Shown one piece after another: positions 26,521 through 34,204 of a stretch of DNA of 64,000 bases. This stretch comes from Mycobacterium kyorinense. GTDB taxonomy: Bacteria > Actinomycetota > Actinomycetes > Mycobacteriales > Mycobacteriaceae. Below the pieces are notes generated by a model that worked only from the letters and a program-made list of their open reading frames with translations, was not told where the DNA came from and made no database searches. A program made the position numbers and the translations under genes. Where the stretch lies: positions 1 through 64,000 of the forward strand of contig NZ_LQPE01000147.1 in assembly GCF_002101735.1 (NCBI RefSeq), given 5' to 3'. Position 1 is the stretch's first letter. Every line of letters starts with the position of its first letter.

Positions 26521-26667
26521 ATGGGCAATTACGAGGCTGGGACCTTGCTCACTTGCGGCCACGAAGGCTGCGGTTGCCGGGTTCGCATCGAGGTCGAATG
26601 TCACTGCGCCGGTTCGGGTGAGGCGTACCGCTGCACGTGCGGCGACGAACTGGTCGCTGTCAGCTAG
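26521..26667 (+). CDS. mymT: Copper metallothionein MymT
   Basis: A 48-residue Cys-rich protein that binds Cu(I) in a solvent-shielded cluster and protects the cytoplasm from copper. Seven cysteines (positions 12, 17, 19, 27, 29, 38, 40) occur in CGHEGCGCR, CHC and CTC, with His14 and His28 between them. The core NYEAGTLLTC, RVRIEV and YRCTCGDEL matches the recalled Mtb MymT (53 residues). The start ATG (MGNYEAG) follows a GTGACGTC stretch with no strong ribosome site; an upstream start is possible. A RicR operator lies upstream and a strong hairpin downstream. Confidence 0.94.
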   Translation: MGNYEAGTLLTCGHEGCGCRVRIEVECHCAGSGEAYRCTCGDELVAVS

Positions 26668-26677
26668 GGATTCGCGG

Positions 26678-26726
26678 AGCCGAGCTGACCGATCACCGCC
26701 CGAAGACGCGGCCGGTCAGCTCGGCT
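26678..26726. terminator. Bidirectional hairpin between mymT and bglS
   Basis: Perfect 14-base arms AGCCGAGCTGACCG (26678-26691) and CGGTCAGCTCGGCT (26713-26726) with a 21-base loop. It begins 11 bases after the mymT stop; its second arm lies inside the last codons of the convergent bglS. It lacks a U tract on either strand, as is common for mycobacterial terminators. Confidence 0.7.
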
Positions 26727-28789
26727 TCGCCCGCAAGCGCCATGGCCGCCGCCGACGAGCCCACCGCGACGCGGTAGCGGCCGGCGGCGACGCACCACCT
26801 GCCATCGCGATAGCGCGCCAGCAGGCGCGGATCCGCCTCGATCGTGACGCGGCGCGACTCGCCCGCGTCGAGTTCGACTCGTTCGAATCCCAGCAGCCGC
26901 AGCCGTTGTCCATCTGGTGCCGCGGTCAGATAGAGCTGCGGCACGTCGGCGCCGCGACGATCGCCGGTGTTCGCCACGGTCACGCTAGCGCTGACGGTGT
27001 CCCCGCCGCTGACCGCCAGGTCGCGGTGCTCGAAGCTGGTGTAGGACAGGCCGTGGCCGAACGCGAACATCGGCTCGAGGCCCTGGTCGGCGAACCAGCG
27101 GTAGCCGACCTCGGCGCCTTCGGTGTAGCAGATGGTTATCTCGGTTCCCCACGGTTCGCCAAGGCCCGGCAGCTCGGGACGTGGCGTCTGGCCGAGATCG
27201 GCCGGGAATGTGACTGGCAGCCGGCCCGACGGATTGACTTGTCCGGCAATGATTTCGGCGATCGCCTGCGCACCGGCCTGCCCCGGGTACCAGGCTTGCA
27301 GGATCGCGTTGACCTTGTCGCGCCACGGCATTGCGACGGGGTTGCCGGTCTCCAGCACTACGACGGTGTTCGGATTGGCGTCGGCAACCGCGGCGATCAC
27401 CTCGTCCTGACCCCACGGCAGCGAGAGGTCGGCGCTGTCGAGGCCTTCGCCCTCCACGCGGATGGCGAACACGATCGCGAGATCGGCCCGCCGCGCCGCC
27501 AGCACCGCCTCGGCCGGGGTGACGCCGGGATCGAATTCGATGCTCGCGCTCGGCAGGTGCCGTCGCAGTTCGTCGACCGGCGTCGACGGCAGCAGGTACA
27601 GGTTGCGCAGGCCGCCCGGCCAGCCGAGCGGGAACACTTGGGCAAAGCCGCCCGGCGGGACCACGGTGCTCGACCCGCAGCCCGCCGGAACGCCGAGTTG
27701 CGCGCAACCGCCGATGACCGCGATACGCGCATCGGGCGAAAGCGGCAGCACGCCATCGTTTTTCAACAACACGATGCCCTGCCGCGCGATCTCCAGCGCG
27801 ATCTGGTGGTGAGCCGCCATGTCCACCGCAGGCGCCGCGCCCCACTGGTCGACACCGACCGCGAAGATCGACCGCAGGATCCGTCGCACCATGTCCGACA
27901 GGCGTTCCTTGGACAGCTTCCCGTCGGCGTAGGCCGCCCTGAGCGGATCGCCGAACGCCTCGCCGTGCCACAGCATGGCGTCGACCTGCGCGCCGGATTC
28001 CTGGTCGAGGCCGTGGACCGCGAACTCCCAGCTCGGTGTCGCGCCCCAGTCGGACATCACCCAGCCGCGGTATCCCCAGGCTCCTTTCAGCACGCCGTCG
28101 AGCAGGGCGTCGTTGCCGCCGGCGTACTGGCCGTTGACTTTGTTGTAGGCGGTCATCACCGCACCGGGCTGTGCCCTCTCGATGGCGATTTCGAAAGCCA
28201 GCAAATCGGATTCGCGGTGCGCGTCGGGATCGATCACCGCATCGAGCCAGTGCCGGTTGGTTTCGTTGCAGTTCAGCGAGTAGTGCTTGACGGTCGAGAT
28301 GACGCCCTGCTGCTGGATGCCGTTGACGGTCTCAGCGGCGATCGCCGCGCTCAAAAGCGGGTCCTCGGAAAGGTATTCGAAGTTGCGCCCGTTGCGCGGG
28401 TCGCGGGCGAGGTTGATTCCACCGGCCAGTAGCACGTTGAATCCGCGGCTGCGGGCTTCGCGCCCAATTGCAGCGCCGGCCGCATAAGCGAGGGCGGGAT
28501 TGAAGCTTGCCGCCAGCGCCAGGCCGGCCGGCAGCGCGGTCGCGGTGTCGCCCGGCCGGTAGCCGGGGTTGGTGACACCCAGGCTGGCGTCGCTCATCAA
28601 CAGCGCGGGCACACCGAGACGAGGTACGCCGGGCACGTAGCCGGCGCTCATCGGGACGTCGGCGGGTATGCGCTCATCGCGGATCGGCAGCAGTTCGCTG
28701 GCGCCCATCACGCTGCGCAGCAACGAAAACCGCTCGACGTCGGTCATCTGCGCCTCGACCTCGCGGGCGCGCGCGTCGGGATCGCTCAC
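26693..28789 (-). CDS. bglS: Beta-glucosidase, glycoside hydrolase family 3
   Basis: A 698-residue GH3 enzyme (Mtb BglS/Rv0186, 691). The N-terminal (alpha/beta)8 domain carries KHYSLNCNETNR and the nucleophile Asp in GWVMSDWGA. A GH3 C-terminal domain follows, with VVLETGNPVAMPW and FGHGLSYTSF. A fibronectin-III-like domain near the end (SASVTVANTGDRRGADVPQLYL) completes the usual bglX-type order. No signal peptide is seen, so it is probably cytoplasmic. I chose the GTG at 28789, which overlaps the stop of the upstream gene (GTGA) with AAGG upstream; a longer in-frame reading to 28912 overlaps that gene. Confidence 0.93.
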   Translation of the reverse strand: MSDPDARAREVEAQMTDVERFSLLRSVMGASELLPIRDERIPADVPMSAGYVPGVPRLGVPALLMSDASLGVTNPGYRPGDTATALPAGLALAASFNPALAYAAGAAIGREARSRGFNVLLAGGINLARDPRNGRNFEYLSEDPLLSAAIAAETVNGIQQQGVISTVKHYSLNCNETNRHWLDAVIDPDAHRESDLLAFEIAIERAQPGAVMTAYNKVNGQYAGGNDALLDGVLKGAWGYRGWVMSDWGATPSWEFAVHGLDQESGAQVDAMLWHGEAFGDPLRAAYADGKLSKERLSDMVRRILRSIFAVGVDQWGAAPAVDMAAHHQIALEIARQGIVLLKNDGVLPLSPDARIAVIGGCAQLGVPAGCGSSTVVPPGGFAQVFPLGWPGGLRNLYLLPSTPVDELRRHLPSASIEFDPGVTPAEAVLAARRADLAIVFAIRVEGEGLDSADLSLPWGQDEVIAAVADANPNTVVVLETGNPVAMPWRDKVNAILQAWYPGQAGAQAIAEIIAGQVNPSGRLPVTFPADLGQTPRPELPGLGEPWGTEITICYTEGAEVGYRWFADQGLEPMFAFGHGLSYTSFEHRDLAVSGGDTVSASVTVANTGDRRGADVPQLYLTAAPDGQRLRLLGFERVELDAGESRRVTIEADPRLLARYRDGRWCVAAGRYRVAVGSSAAAMALAGEAELTGRVFGR

Positions 28790-29289
28790 CGCACACCTTC
28801 TTTCGCGTACACCACCCGCAGCACGTACCCCAGCTCCGGTCCCATCACCAGCTCGGCCAGTGTGCACACGGTCGCGACGAACTGCGGTCCGTGCGGAGGC
28901 GGCCGGTCGCACAGATGATGAGCGATCTCGTGCAACACGACCAGCTCACGCATCGCCCAGTCGGCGGTGTCGCGGTCAGGCACCGCGATAACGCCTGTGC
29001 CCTCGCCGCTTTCGTAATGCGCGGCGGTGGCCGCCCGCCGGGCGCGCACCCGCAGCGGCGGCGTGTCCGGCCACCGCTCCCGGACCGCCGGCAGGGCCAG
29101 CACGTCGTCGACGTAGCGCTGTACCGCGGCCACCGAACCGAACCGCGCCTCAGGCGGCAGGGTCAGCTGCGCGCCGAAGAACTCGACGCTGCGTGAGGCG
29201 TGCTCGGCGGCACGGTCGAACAGTGTGCGAACGAATTCCTCGGCGGCGTAGACCCTCGAGCGCTGCGTGTCGCGATCGGCAGTGCCCAT
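28786..29289 (-). CDS. Putative metallohydrolase (HEIAHH motif), Rv0185-like
   Basis: About 167 residues with a zincin-like motif HEIAHHLC followed by PPPHGPQF, giving three candidate zinc ligands; this matches the actinobacterial putative metallohydrolase family (TIGR04338). The rest is alpha-helical with an Arg-rich patch around RVRARRAATAAH. The start ATG overlaps the upstream stop by one base (TGATG); a GTG one codon earlier is equally possible. It lies between the DUF2786 gene and bglS in one tight run. Substrate unknown. Confidence 0.82.
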   Translation of the reverse strand: MGTADRDTQRSRVYAAEEFVRTLFDRAAEHASRSVEFFGAQLTLPPEARFGSVAAVQRYVDDVLALPAVRERWPDTPPLRVRARRAATAAHYESGEGTGVIAVPDRDTADWAMRELVVLHEIAHHLCDRPPPHGPQFVATVCTLAELVMGPELGYVLRVVYAKEGVR

Positions 29290-30053
29290 CACTCCAGAGC
29301 GGCCCGCGCTCCCGACAGCTCCGGGCTGTTGCCGAGCCGAGCCCGCCGGCCGGCCCGGTCGCCTGCGCGGCGGGCCGCCGACGAGTATCCCGCCGAGGCG
29401 CTGGCGGCCCGCCAGGTGCCGCGGGCCTTCGACGCGGTGCGGTAGTAGTCGCGCAACTCGATTTCCTTGTTGCGCAGGGCGATTGCGGTCCCCGGCGGTC
29501 TGCCGCGGTCCTTCTTGGCGTCTTGCTGGGCCTGTTCGCGAGCCTCGGCCAGCCGCTGCCCGACCCGGGCGCCGAACGCCAGTTGGAAATTCAGCCGCGC
29601 GGTGATCGTCGGCGTGGGCCGGTGCTCACCGGACGCGATGTACGCATCCGACGCGCGGACCATCTGAACCACCAGGCTTGCGTAGAGCGCATGGGTGGCG
29701 TCGATGTCCTCGGCGAACCCGTAGGCGTACACGAACGTCGAATTCGACGCCACGTCGCAGCGCACGTCGTTGGCGTGGGCGATGACCACGAACAGCTGCA
29801 CGTAGGTACGCAGACCCTTGGTGCCTGCTTCACCAATCGTGATAGTGCGCTGAATCGGCGACTGTGCCGGCGTGCGTTTGGCCGCATGTGCCCGAGCGAC
29901 CGCCAAGTCGATGGAGGTCGCGGTGGCCAGCCGCTGCGCGGCCGCCATGAACGCCTCGGCCTCGTGGACGTTGTCGGTGCCTTCGGCTTGACGCAGCAGC
30001 GCCGCGATCCGCGCCAGCATCTTGTCGTCACTAATGGCGCCACTCCTCCTCAT
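29289..30053 (-). CDS. DUF2786 protein, Rv0184-like
   Basis: A 254-residue protein. The N-terminus carries the DUF2786 pattern DDKMLARIAALLRQAEGTDNVHEAEAFMAAAQ; the C-terminal 60 residues are Arg/Ala-rich and probably bind nucleic acid. Function unknown. The start is ambiguous. ATG 30053 has GGAG 7 bases upstream. Codon 30035 (ATT) has the consensus AGGAGGAG 7 bases upstream and gives 248 residues, closer to Mtb (249). It is the first gene of a three-gene run with the metallohydrolase and bglS. Confidence 0.82.
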   Translation of the reverse strand: MRRSGAISDDKMLARIAALLRQAEGTDNVHEAEAFMAAAQRLATATSIDLAVARAHAAKRTPAQSPIQRTITIGEAGTKGLRTYVQLFVVIAHANDVRCDVASNSTFVYAYGFAEDIDATHALYASLVVQMVRASDAYIASGEHRPTPTITARLNFQLAFGARVGQRLAEAREQAQQDAKKDRGRPPGTAIALRNKEIELRDYYRTASKARGTWRAASASAGYSSAARRAGDRAGRRARLGNSPELSGARAALE

Positions 30054-30130
30054 CGCTGCGCTCCGCATCGTCGCCGGCGCGTGTCATAGCGCCAAACTAC
30101 GGCACCCGTACGACATTTCGGTGCAGCCAT

Positions 30131-30970
30131 TCACAGTCGTGCGTTGATCCACGAAACCACGTCGTCGAGCACCTGATCCTGCTCGGGCTCGTTGAACACC
30201 TCGTGGTACAGACCGGGATAGACCTTCAGCTCGACATCGGTGGAGCCGACGCATTCGACCAGCCGCCGGCTGCCGTCGACGCTGATCAGCCGGTCCTCGG
30301 ATCCGTGCACGACCAGCAGTGGCGCCGTCAACGCGGGTGCGCGTTGCGGCATCGTCTCCCCGACCAGCACCAGCGCGCGGGCGATGCCGGCGGGCACCTT
30401 GCCGTGGTGCACCAGTGGGTCGGTGTCGTAGGCGTTGACCACCGCCGGGTCGCGCGATATCGCGCTGGAGTCGAGTTCCTGCACCGGCAGTCCCGGCACG
30501 ACGGCGCCGAGTGTCTTCGCGAGGAACACCAGCAGCGGGGACACCGCGTCTTGGGCGGCCACCGCCGGGCCGGAGAGCACCATCAGGTCGTAGTTGTCGG
30601 GGCGTTCGACGCCGTAGGCGAACACGATGCCCCCGCCCATGCTATGTCCCAGCACGATGCGTTTAGAGCCCGGATATTCCTTGCTGGCGATTCCCACCAA
30701 CGTGTCGAAGTCGCCGGTGTACTCCGAGATGTCCCGCAGCAGTACCCGCTTGCCGCCGGAGCGGCCGTGCCCGCGATGGTCCAGCGCGTAGGTGACCAGC
30801 CCGGCGTCGCCGAATCGCTGCGCGACGTGGTCGTAGCGGCGGGTGTGTTCGCCGAGCCCGTGCGAGAGCACGACGACCCCGCGCGGTGCGGCGTCCGGTG
30901 TCCAGACGTCGTAGACGATGCGCACGCCGCCGACGCCGTCGAAGGTTCGTTCGGTGCGGGTGGTACTCAT
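30131..30970 (-). CDS. Monoacylglycerol lipase, Rv0183-like
   Basis: Alpha/beta hydrolase of 279 residues, the same length as the Mtb exported monoacylglycerol lipase Rv0183. The nucleophile elbow is GHSMGG (Ser110); the oxyanion/HG region is SHGLGEHTRRY; the acid is in VVHGSEDRLIS and the catalytic His in YPGLYHEVFNEP. No signal peptide is visible. I use the ATG before STTRTERTF. The gene is divergent from sigG, and the two starts are only about 10 bases apart, so promoters must overlap the opposite coding regions. Confidence 0.94.
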   Translation of the reverse strand: MSTTRTERTFDGVGGVRIVYDVWTPDAAPRGVVVLSHGLGEHTRRYDHVAQRFGDAGLVTYALDHRGHGRSGGKRVLLRDISEYTGDFDTLVGIASKEYPGSKRIVLGHSMGGGIVFAYGVERPDNYDLMVLSGPAVAAQDAVSPLLVFLAKTLGAVVPGLPVQELDSSAISRDPAVVNAYDTDPLVHHGKVPAGIARALVLVGETMPQRAPALTAPLLVVHGSEDRLISVDGSRRLVECVGSTDVELKVYPGLYHEVFNEPEQDQVLDDVVSWINARL

Positions 30971-30980
30971 CAGAGGCAGC

Positions 30981-31976
30981 ATGTCACACGTGCTGCGTAA
31001 GCTCACTCGGGTGAGTTTGGTCGCAGAAGACTTCGACAGCGACTTCTCCGCCCAAGCGGAGCGCTACCGCCGTGAACTGCTCGCGCACTGCTACCGGATG
31101 ACCGGGTCGCTGCACGACGCCGAGGACCTGGTGCAGGAAACCTATCTGCGGGCATGGAAGGCCTACGACCGCTTCGAGGGCAAGTCGTCGGTGCGCACCT
31201 GGTTGCATCGCATCGCCACCAACACCTGCCTGACCGCGCTGGAAGGCCGGCAGCGCCGGCCGTTGCCGAGCGGGCTGGGTGCGCCCAGCTCGGATCCGGC
31301 GGCCGAGTTGGTGGAACGCACTGAGATTGCGTGGCTTGAGCCGTTACCGGACCCGGCCGGTGATCCGTCCGACATCGTCGGCTCGCGTGAATCCGTGCGG
31401 CTGGCGTTCGTCGCGGCCCTGCAGCACCTCTCGCCGCGCCAGCGGGCGGTGCTGGTGCTGCGCGACGTGCTGCAGTGGAAGGCCGCCGAAGTCGCCGAGG
31501 CCATCGGCACCAGCGCGGCCGCCGTCAACAGCCTGCTGCAACGGGCTCGCGCACAACTGGAAGCGGTCGGGCCCAGTGACGAGGAGCGGCTGGCGGCACC
31601 CGATTCGCCGGACGCGCAGGACCGGTTGGCCCGCTACATCGCGGCATTCGAGGCCTACGACGTCGACCGGCTGGTGGAGTTGTTCACCAGCGAGGCGGTC
31701 TGGGAGATGCCGCCGTTCGTCGGCTGGTACCAGGGCCCGCAGGCGATTGCCACCCTGATCCGGCAGCAATGCCCCGCCCAAGCCGCCGGCGACATGCGGC
31801 TTCTTCCGCTGGTGGCCAACGGCCAACCCGCGGCCGCGATGTATATGCGCGACGGCGATCGCCACCTGCCGTTCCAGCTGCAGGTGATCGACATGCGGCC
31901 CGACGGCGTATCTCACGTCGTCGCCTTCCTCGACACGAGCCTCTTTGGGAGGTTCGGGTTACCGGCCTCCCTCTAG
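30981..31976 (+). CDS. sigG: ECF sigma factor SigG
   Basis: ECF41-like sigma factor, about 331 residues from ATG 30981. Region 2 is HCYRMTGSLHDAEDLVQETYLRAWKAY. Region 4 is LSPRQRAVLVLRDVLQWKAAEVAEAIGTSAAAVNSLLQRARAQL. A C-terminal SnoaL-like domain (ARYIAAFEAYDVDRLVELF to VVAFLDTSLF) probably modulates activity. In Mtb, sigG (Rv0182c) is induced in macrophages and by DNA damage. The recalled Mtb start corresponds to ATG 30918 here, but that would overlap the start of the divergent lipase gene. A GTG at 31011 is also possible. Confidence 0.93.
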   Translation: MSHVLRKLTRVSLVAEDFDSDFSAQAERYRRELLAHCYRMTGSLHDAEDLVQETYLRAWKAYDRFEGKSSVRTWLHRIATNTCLTALEGRQRRPLPSGLGAPSSDPAAELVERTEIAWLEPLPDPAGDPSDIVGSRESVRLAFVAALQHLSPRQRAVLVLRDVLQWKAAEVAEAIGTSAAAVNSLLQRARAQLEAVGPSDEERLAAPDSPDAQDRLARYIAAFEAYDVDRLVELFTSEAVWEMPPFVGWYQGPQAIATLIRQQCPAQAAGDMRLLPLVANGQPAAAMYMRDGDRHLPFQLQVIDMRPDGVSHVVAFLDTSLFGRFGLPASL

Positions 31977-31977
31977 C

Positions 31978-31994
31978 CGCCGAGTGTGGACTTA
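31978..31994 (+). repeat. Left inverted repeat flanking the AbiEi-like gene
   Basis: CGCCGAGTGTGGACTTA. The reverse complement recurs at 32984-33000 with one mismatch (CGCCGAATGTGGACTTA), so the two copies bracket the 0.9-kb gene in inverted orientation. This copy includes the stop codon of that gene. Confidence 0.6.
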
Positions 31995-32923
31995 TGCCAC
32001 GCGGCGTCGCCGGAAACGTTCCTGTAGCCCACAATCGGCGAGCCATGTGCAGCCAGCGGCCTGCAGCGCATCGCATGTGCGAACCACTACGAGGTCGGAT
32101 CGATGCCGCAGCAGCTCACCGCTGACGTGCACCATCCGCCAGCCCAGCGCGGCAAGCTCGGCCCGTCGATCGATGTCGGCGGTCCGTATCGCCGGATCGG
32201 TCCAGTGTTGCGGACCGTCGAACTTCACGCCGACCTTCCACTCGTCGTATCCCATGTCGATGCGGGCGAACGGTATGCCGTATCGATCGCGTACGACGAT
32301 CTGCGACTTCGGCTTTGGCAGTCCGGCACGGACGAGTACGAGCCGCGTCCGCGTTTCCTGTGGCGATTCCGCGCCAGCGTCCATCAACTCCAGAACTCGC
32401 CGCAATTGAACGAGTCCACGCGCTCCGCGATGGTTTTCGACGACGGATTCGATACCGGTCGAGCTGAGGCCGGTGGCGTTTGCGAGTGCATCCACGCGAA
32501 TGACCGCCGTAGTCAAGCCCTTCCGGCGAGCCAGGTCGAAGGCTGTCCGCGCCGGTGTGGTGACCGGCATCCCGCGGACCAGGCACGTCTCGTCATCCTG
32601 GAGTTTCTCGCGACGGATGACAATGCCGTCGACGCTGCGGGCCTCGGTGCGATTCAACTCCGCCGGGAGCCGGGAATCGATCCAGCGCGAACCATGCAGC
32701 GCGGCGGCCGACAGGCCGGCGATCGTGGCGGCCCGTCCAGACCACAGCCAGGCCGCGATCCCTTTCGTGACGGCGGTCGACTCGTGGCCGTTCGGCATGT
32801 AGACGTTGCGATAGATCATCTCGTGTCGGCTGCGTAGGGTGCGCTTGGTAGCTCGTCCTTCTGCAATGCTTCAGTGCCGACAAATGGCCAAGTCTGCTCC
32901 CCATGCGCTGACCTTGTCAGCAC
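31992..32923 (-). pseudogene. AbiEi/DUF559-type protein, frameshifted
   Basis: The main reading frame (31992-32819, 275 residues) lacks the usual family N-terminus. It has an AbiEi-like middle (AAWLWSGRAATIAGLSAAALHG) and a C-terminal DUF559/Vsr-like nuclease-fold domain (WKVGVKFDGPQHW, then AALGWRMVHVSG). The missing start is found in another frame upstream from GTG 32923: TWPFVGTEALQKDEL. Joining GAG-CTA to ACC-AAG needs one extra base near 32847-32852, so a single-base deletion is likely. Where many relatives read VEYDG, this one reads VKFDG, so a nuclease Glu may be lost. The family is common in mycobacteria and often likened to type IV antitoxins; function unproven. Confidence 0.65.
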
Positions 32924-32940
32924 CAGCTGACAGCGCAAGT

Positions 32941-33000
32941 CGAATGTGGGCTTGCGCAACGCCGCTGGTGGAAAAGCGTTGACTAAGTCCACATTCGGCG
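32941..33000. repeat. Hairpin-forming repeat flanking the AbiEi-like gene
   Basis: CGAATGTGGGCTT at 32941 pairs with AAGTCCACATTCG ending at 32998 (one mismatch). Inside it, CAACGC (32957-32962) pairs with GCGTTG (32976-32981). The right half is also the inverted partner of the repeat at 31978-31994. This is a sizeable stem-loop between the broken gene and the convergent end of the dehydrogenase gene. Confidence 0.6.
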
Positions 33001-33008
33001 CCCAGAAC

Positions 33009-34142
33009 TTAGAACAGGCGCGAATCGGGTGACGGGCCGGCCACCGGGCGGACCATGCCGCTGCCGGTGATCAGCGGCAGGTCCAGTGCGGACAGCAGAC
33101 CGGGCGCTGCGTCGCACACCGCTGGGATGGCGTTGACCATTCGCGACGCGCCGGCCATCCGCGCGCCCAGGTCGTGGTCGTGGTCGTCGGCCATCTCGAA
33201 TTCGCACCGCATGCTCGGCGAGCCGTCGATCTCGACGCGGTACGCGCCGCGGCCCGAGGCGGCCCCGTAGCCGAAATCGCGCGGCGGGATCGAGATGTGC
33301 GGCTGCGGCCAGTCCGGCGCCAACTCGTCGTGCATGCGGGTGACATGGTCGACGACGAAAGTTGCTCTGCCGTCGACGTATCCGGTCAACGTCGATCGCA
33401 TCGCGCCGATCGTCCCGGCAGCGATACGCCCGGTCGGTGTGTCGAACGACTCGGACGCGGCCACCCGCTCCACGTTCTCGTCGATGTGGTCGACCTTCAC
33501 GCCGAGCCCGGCGGCGAGCTGGTGCAGCACCGGCCCCCAACCGAAGGTGAACATTCCCGGCTGCGCCGCGAACGCGGGAAATTCGGGCGGCTTGCCGAAC
33601 CCGAGGATCTCGTAGACCGCCTCCTTGTCGGGATAGGTGGCGTAGTTGAACATCTCGGTCACGCGCACACTCTCGATGACCCGCGACACCCCCGAAAGCA
33701 CCAGCGGCAGAACATCGTTGGCAAACCCGGTGTCGATGCCGGTGGTAAAGAACGACACACCGCCGGCCAGCGCAGCTTCCCGCAACGGATCGGCGAATGC
33801 GGCATCGACGCCGTCGGGAAAGACCAGCGGTACCATCGAGCAGGACACCACGTTCTTGCCGGCCCGCAGAATCGACACCATGTCCGAGATCGCCTCGGCC
33901 GGACGCAGATTCGCCGCCGCGGCGTAGACCACCGCCTCGGCGTCACCGGCCAGCAGAGCCGCGGGGTCTTGGGTCGCCGCCACACCCACCGGGTCGATCC
34001 CGCACAGCTCGCCGGCGTCCCGGCCCGCCTTGGCGTCGCTGTGCACGACGAGATCGACCAACTCCAGCTGTGGGTGGTCGATCACTCCGCGCAGCGCGAT
34101 CAGTCCCATCGAGCCCGGGCCCCATACGCCGACCTTGTACAT
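33009..34142 (-). CDS. Dihydrodipicolinate-reductase-like NAD(P)-dependent dehydrogenase
   Basis: A 377-residue protein with an N-terminal Rossmann motif KVGVWGPGSMG and a layout like the DapB/2,4-diaminopentanoate dehydrogenase group that mycobacteria carry in several copies. YAAAANLRPAEAISDM and the following NVVSCSMVPLVFP fit the family. The catalytic substrate is unknown; it is not the lysine-pathway DapB, which is about 245 residues. The start ATG has AGGAG 6 bases upstream. It is divergent from the IclR-like gene with 62 bases between them, suggesting shared control. Confidence 0.82.
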   Translation of the reverse strand: MYKVGVWGPGSMGLIALRGVIDHPQLELVDLVVHSDAKAGRDAGELCGIDPVGVAATQDPAALLAGDAEAVVYAAAANLRPAEAISDMVSILRAGKNVVSCSMVPLVFPDGVDAAFADPLREAALAGGVSFFTTGIDTGFANDVLPLVLSGVSRVIESVRVTEMFNYATYPDKEAVYEILGFGKPPEFPAFAAQPGMFTFGWGPVLHQLAAGLGVKVDHIDENVERVAASESFDTPTGRIAAGTIGAMRSTLTGYVDGRATFVVDHVTRMHDELAPDWPQPHISIPPRDFGYGAASGRGAYRVEIDGSPSMRCEFEMADDHDHDLGARMAGASRMVNAIPAVCDAAPGLLSALDLPLITGSGMVRPVAGPSPDSRLF

Positions 34143-34150
34143 CCCGATCT

Positions 34151-34162
34151 CCTAATGTTAGG
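34151..34162. promoter_or_regulatory. Inverted repeat in a divergent promoter region
   Basis: CCTAA-TG-TTAGG, perfect 5-base arms. It overlaps the ribosome-binding site of the leftward dehydrogenase gene and lies 43 bases from the start of the rightward IclR-like regulator. A regulator bound here would block the leftward gene directly. It is short, so chance occurrence cannot be excluded. Confidence 0.35.
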
Positions 34163-34204
34163 ACGAAGATAGCTATATTCTGGACAGATCGTAGGGAGGT
34201 GGCT

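Noticed and set aside
26513..28432. Plus-strand open frame of 639 codons
   Set aside because: Antisense to bglS, whose GH3 motifs and domain order are clear; no recognisable motif in this frame.
31978..33000. Considered as a classical insertion sequence
   Set aside because: No transposase, no visible target-site duplication, and the enclosed gene is an AbiEi/DUF559-type protein.
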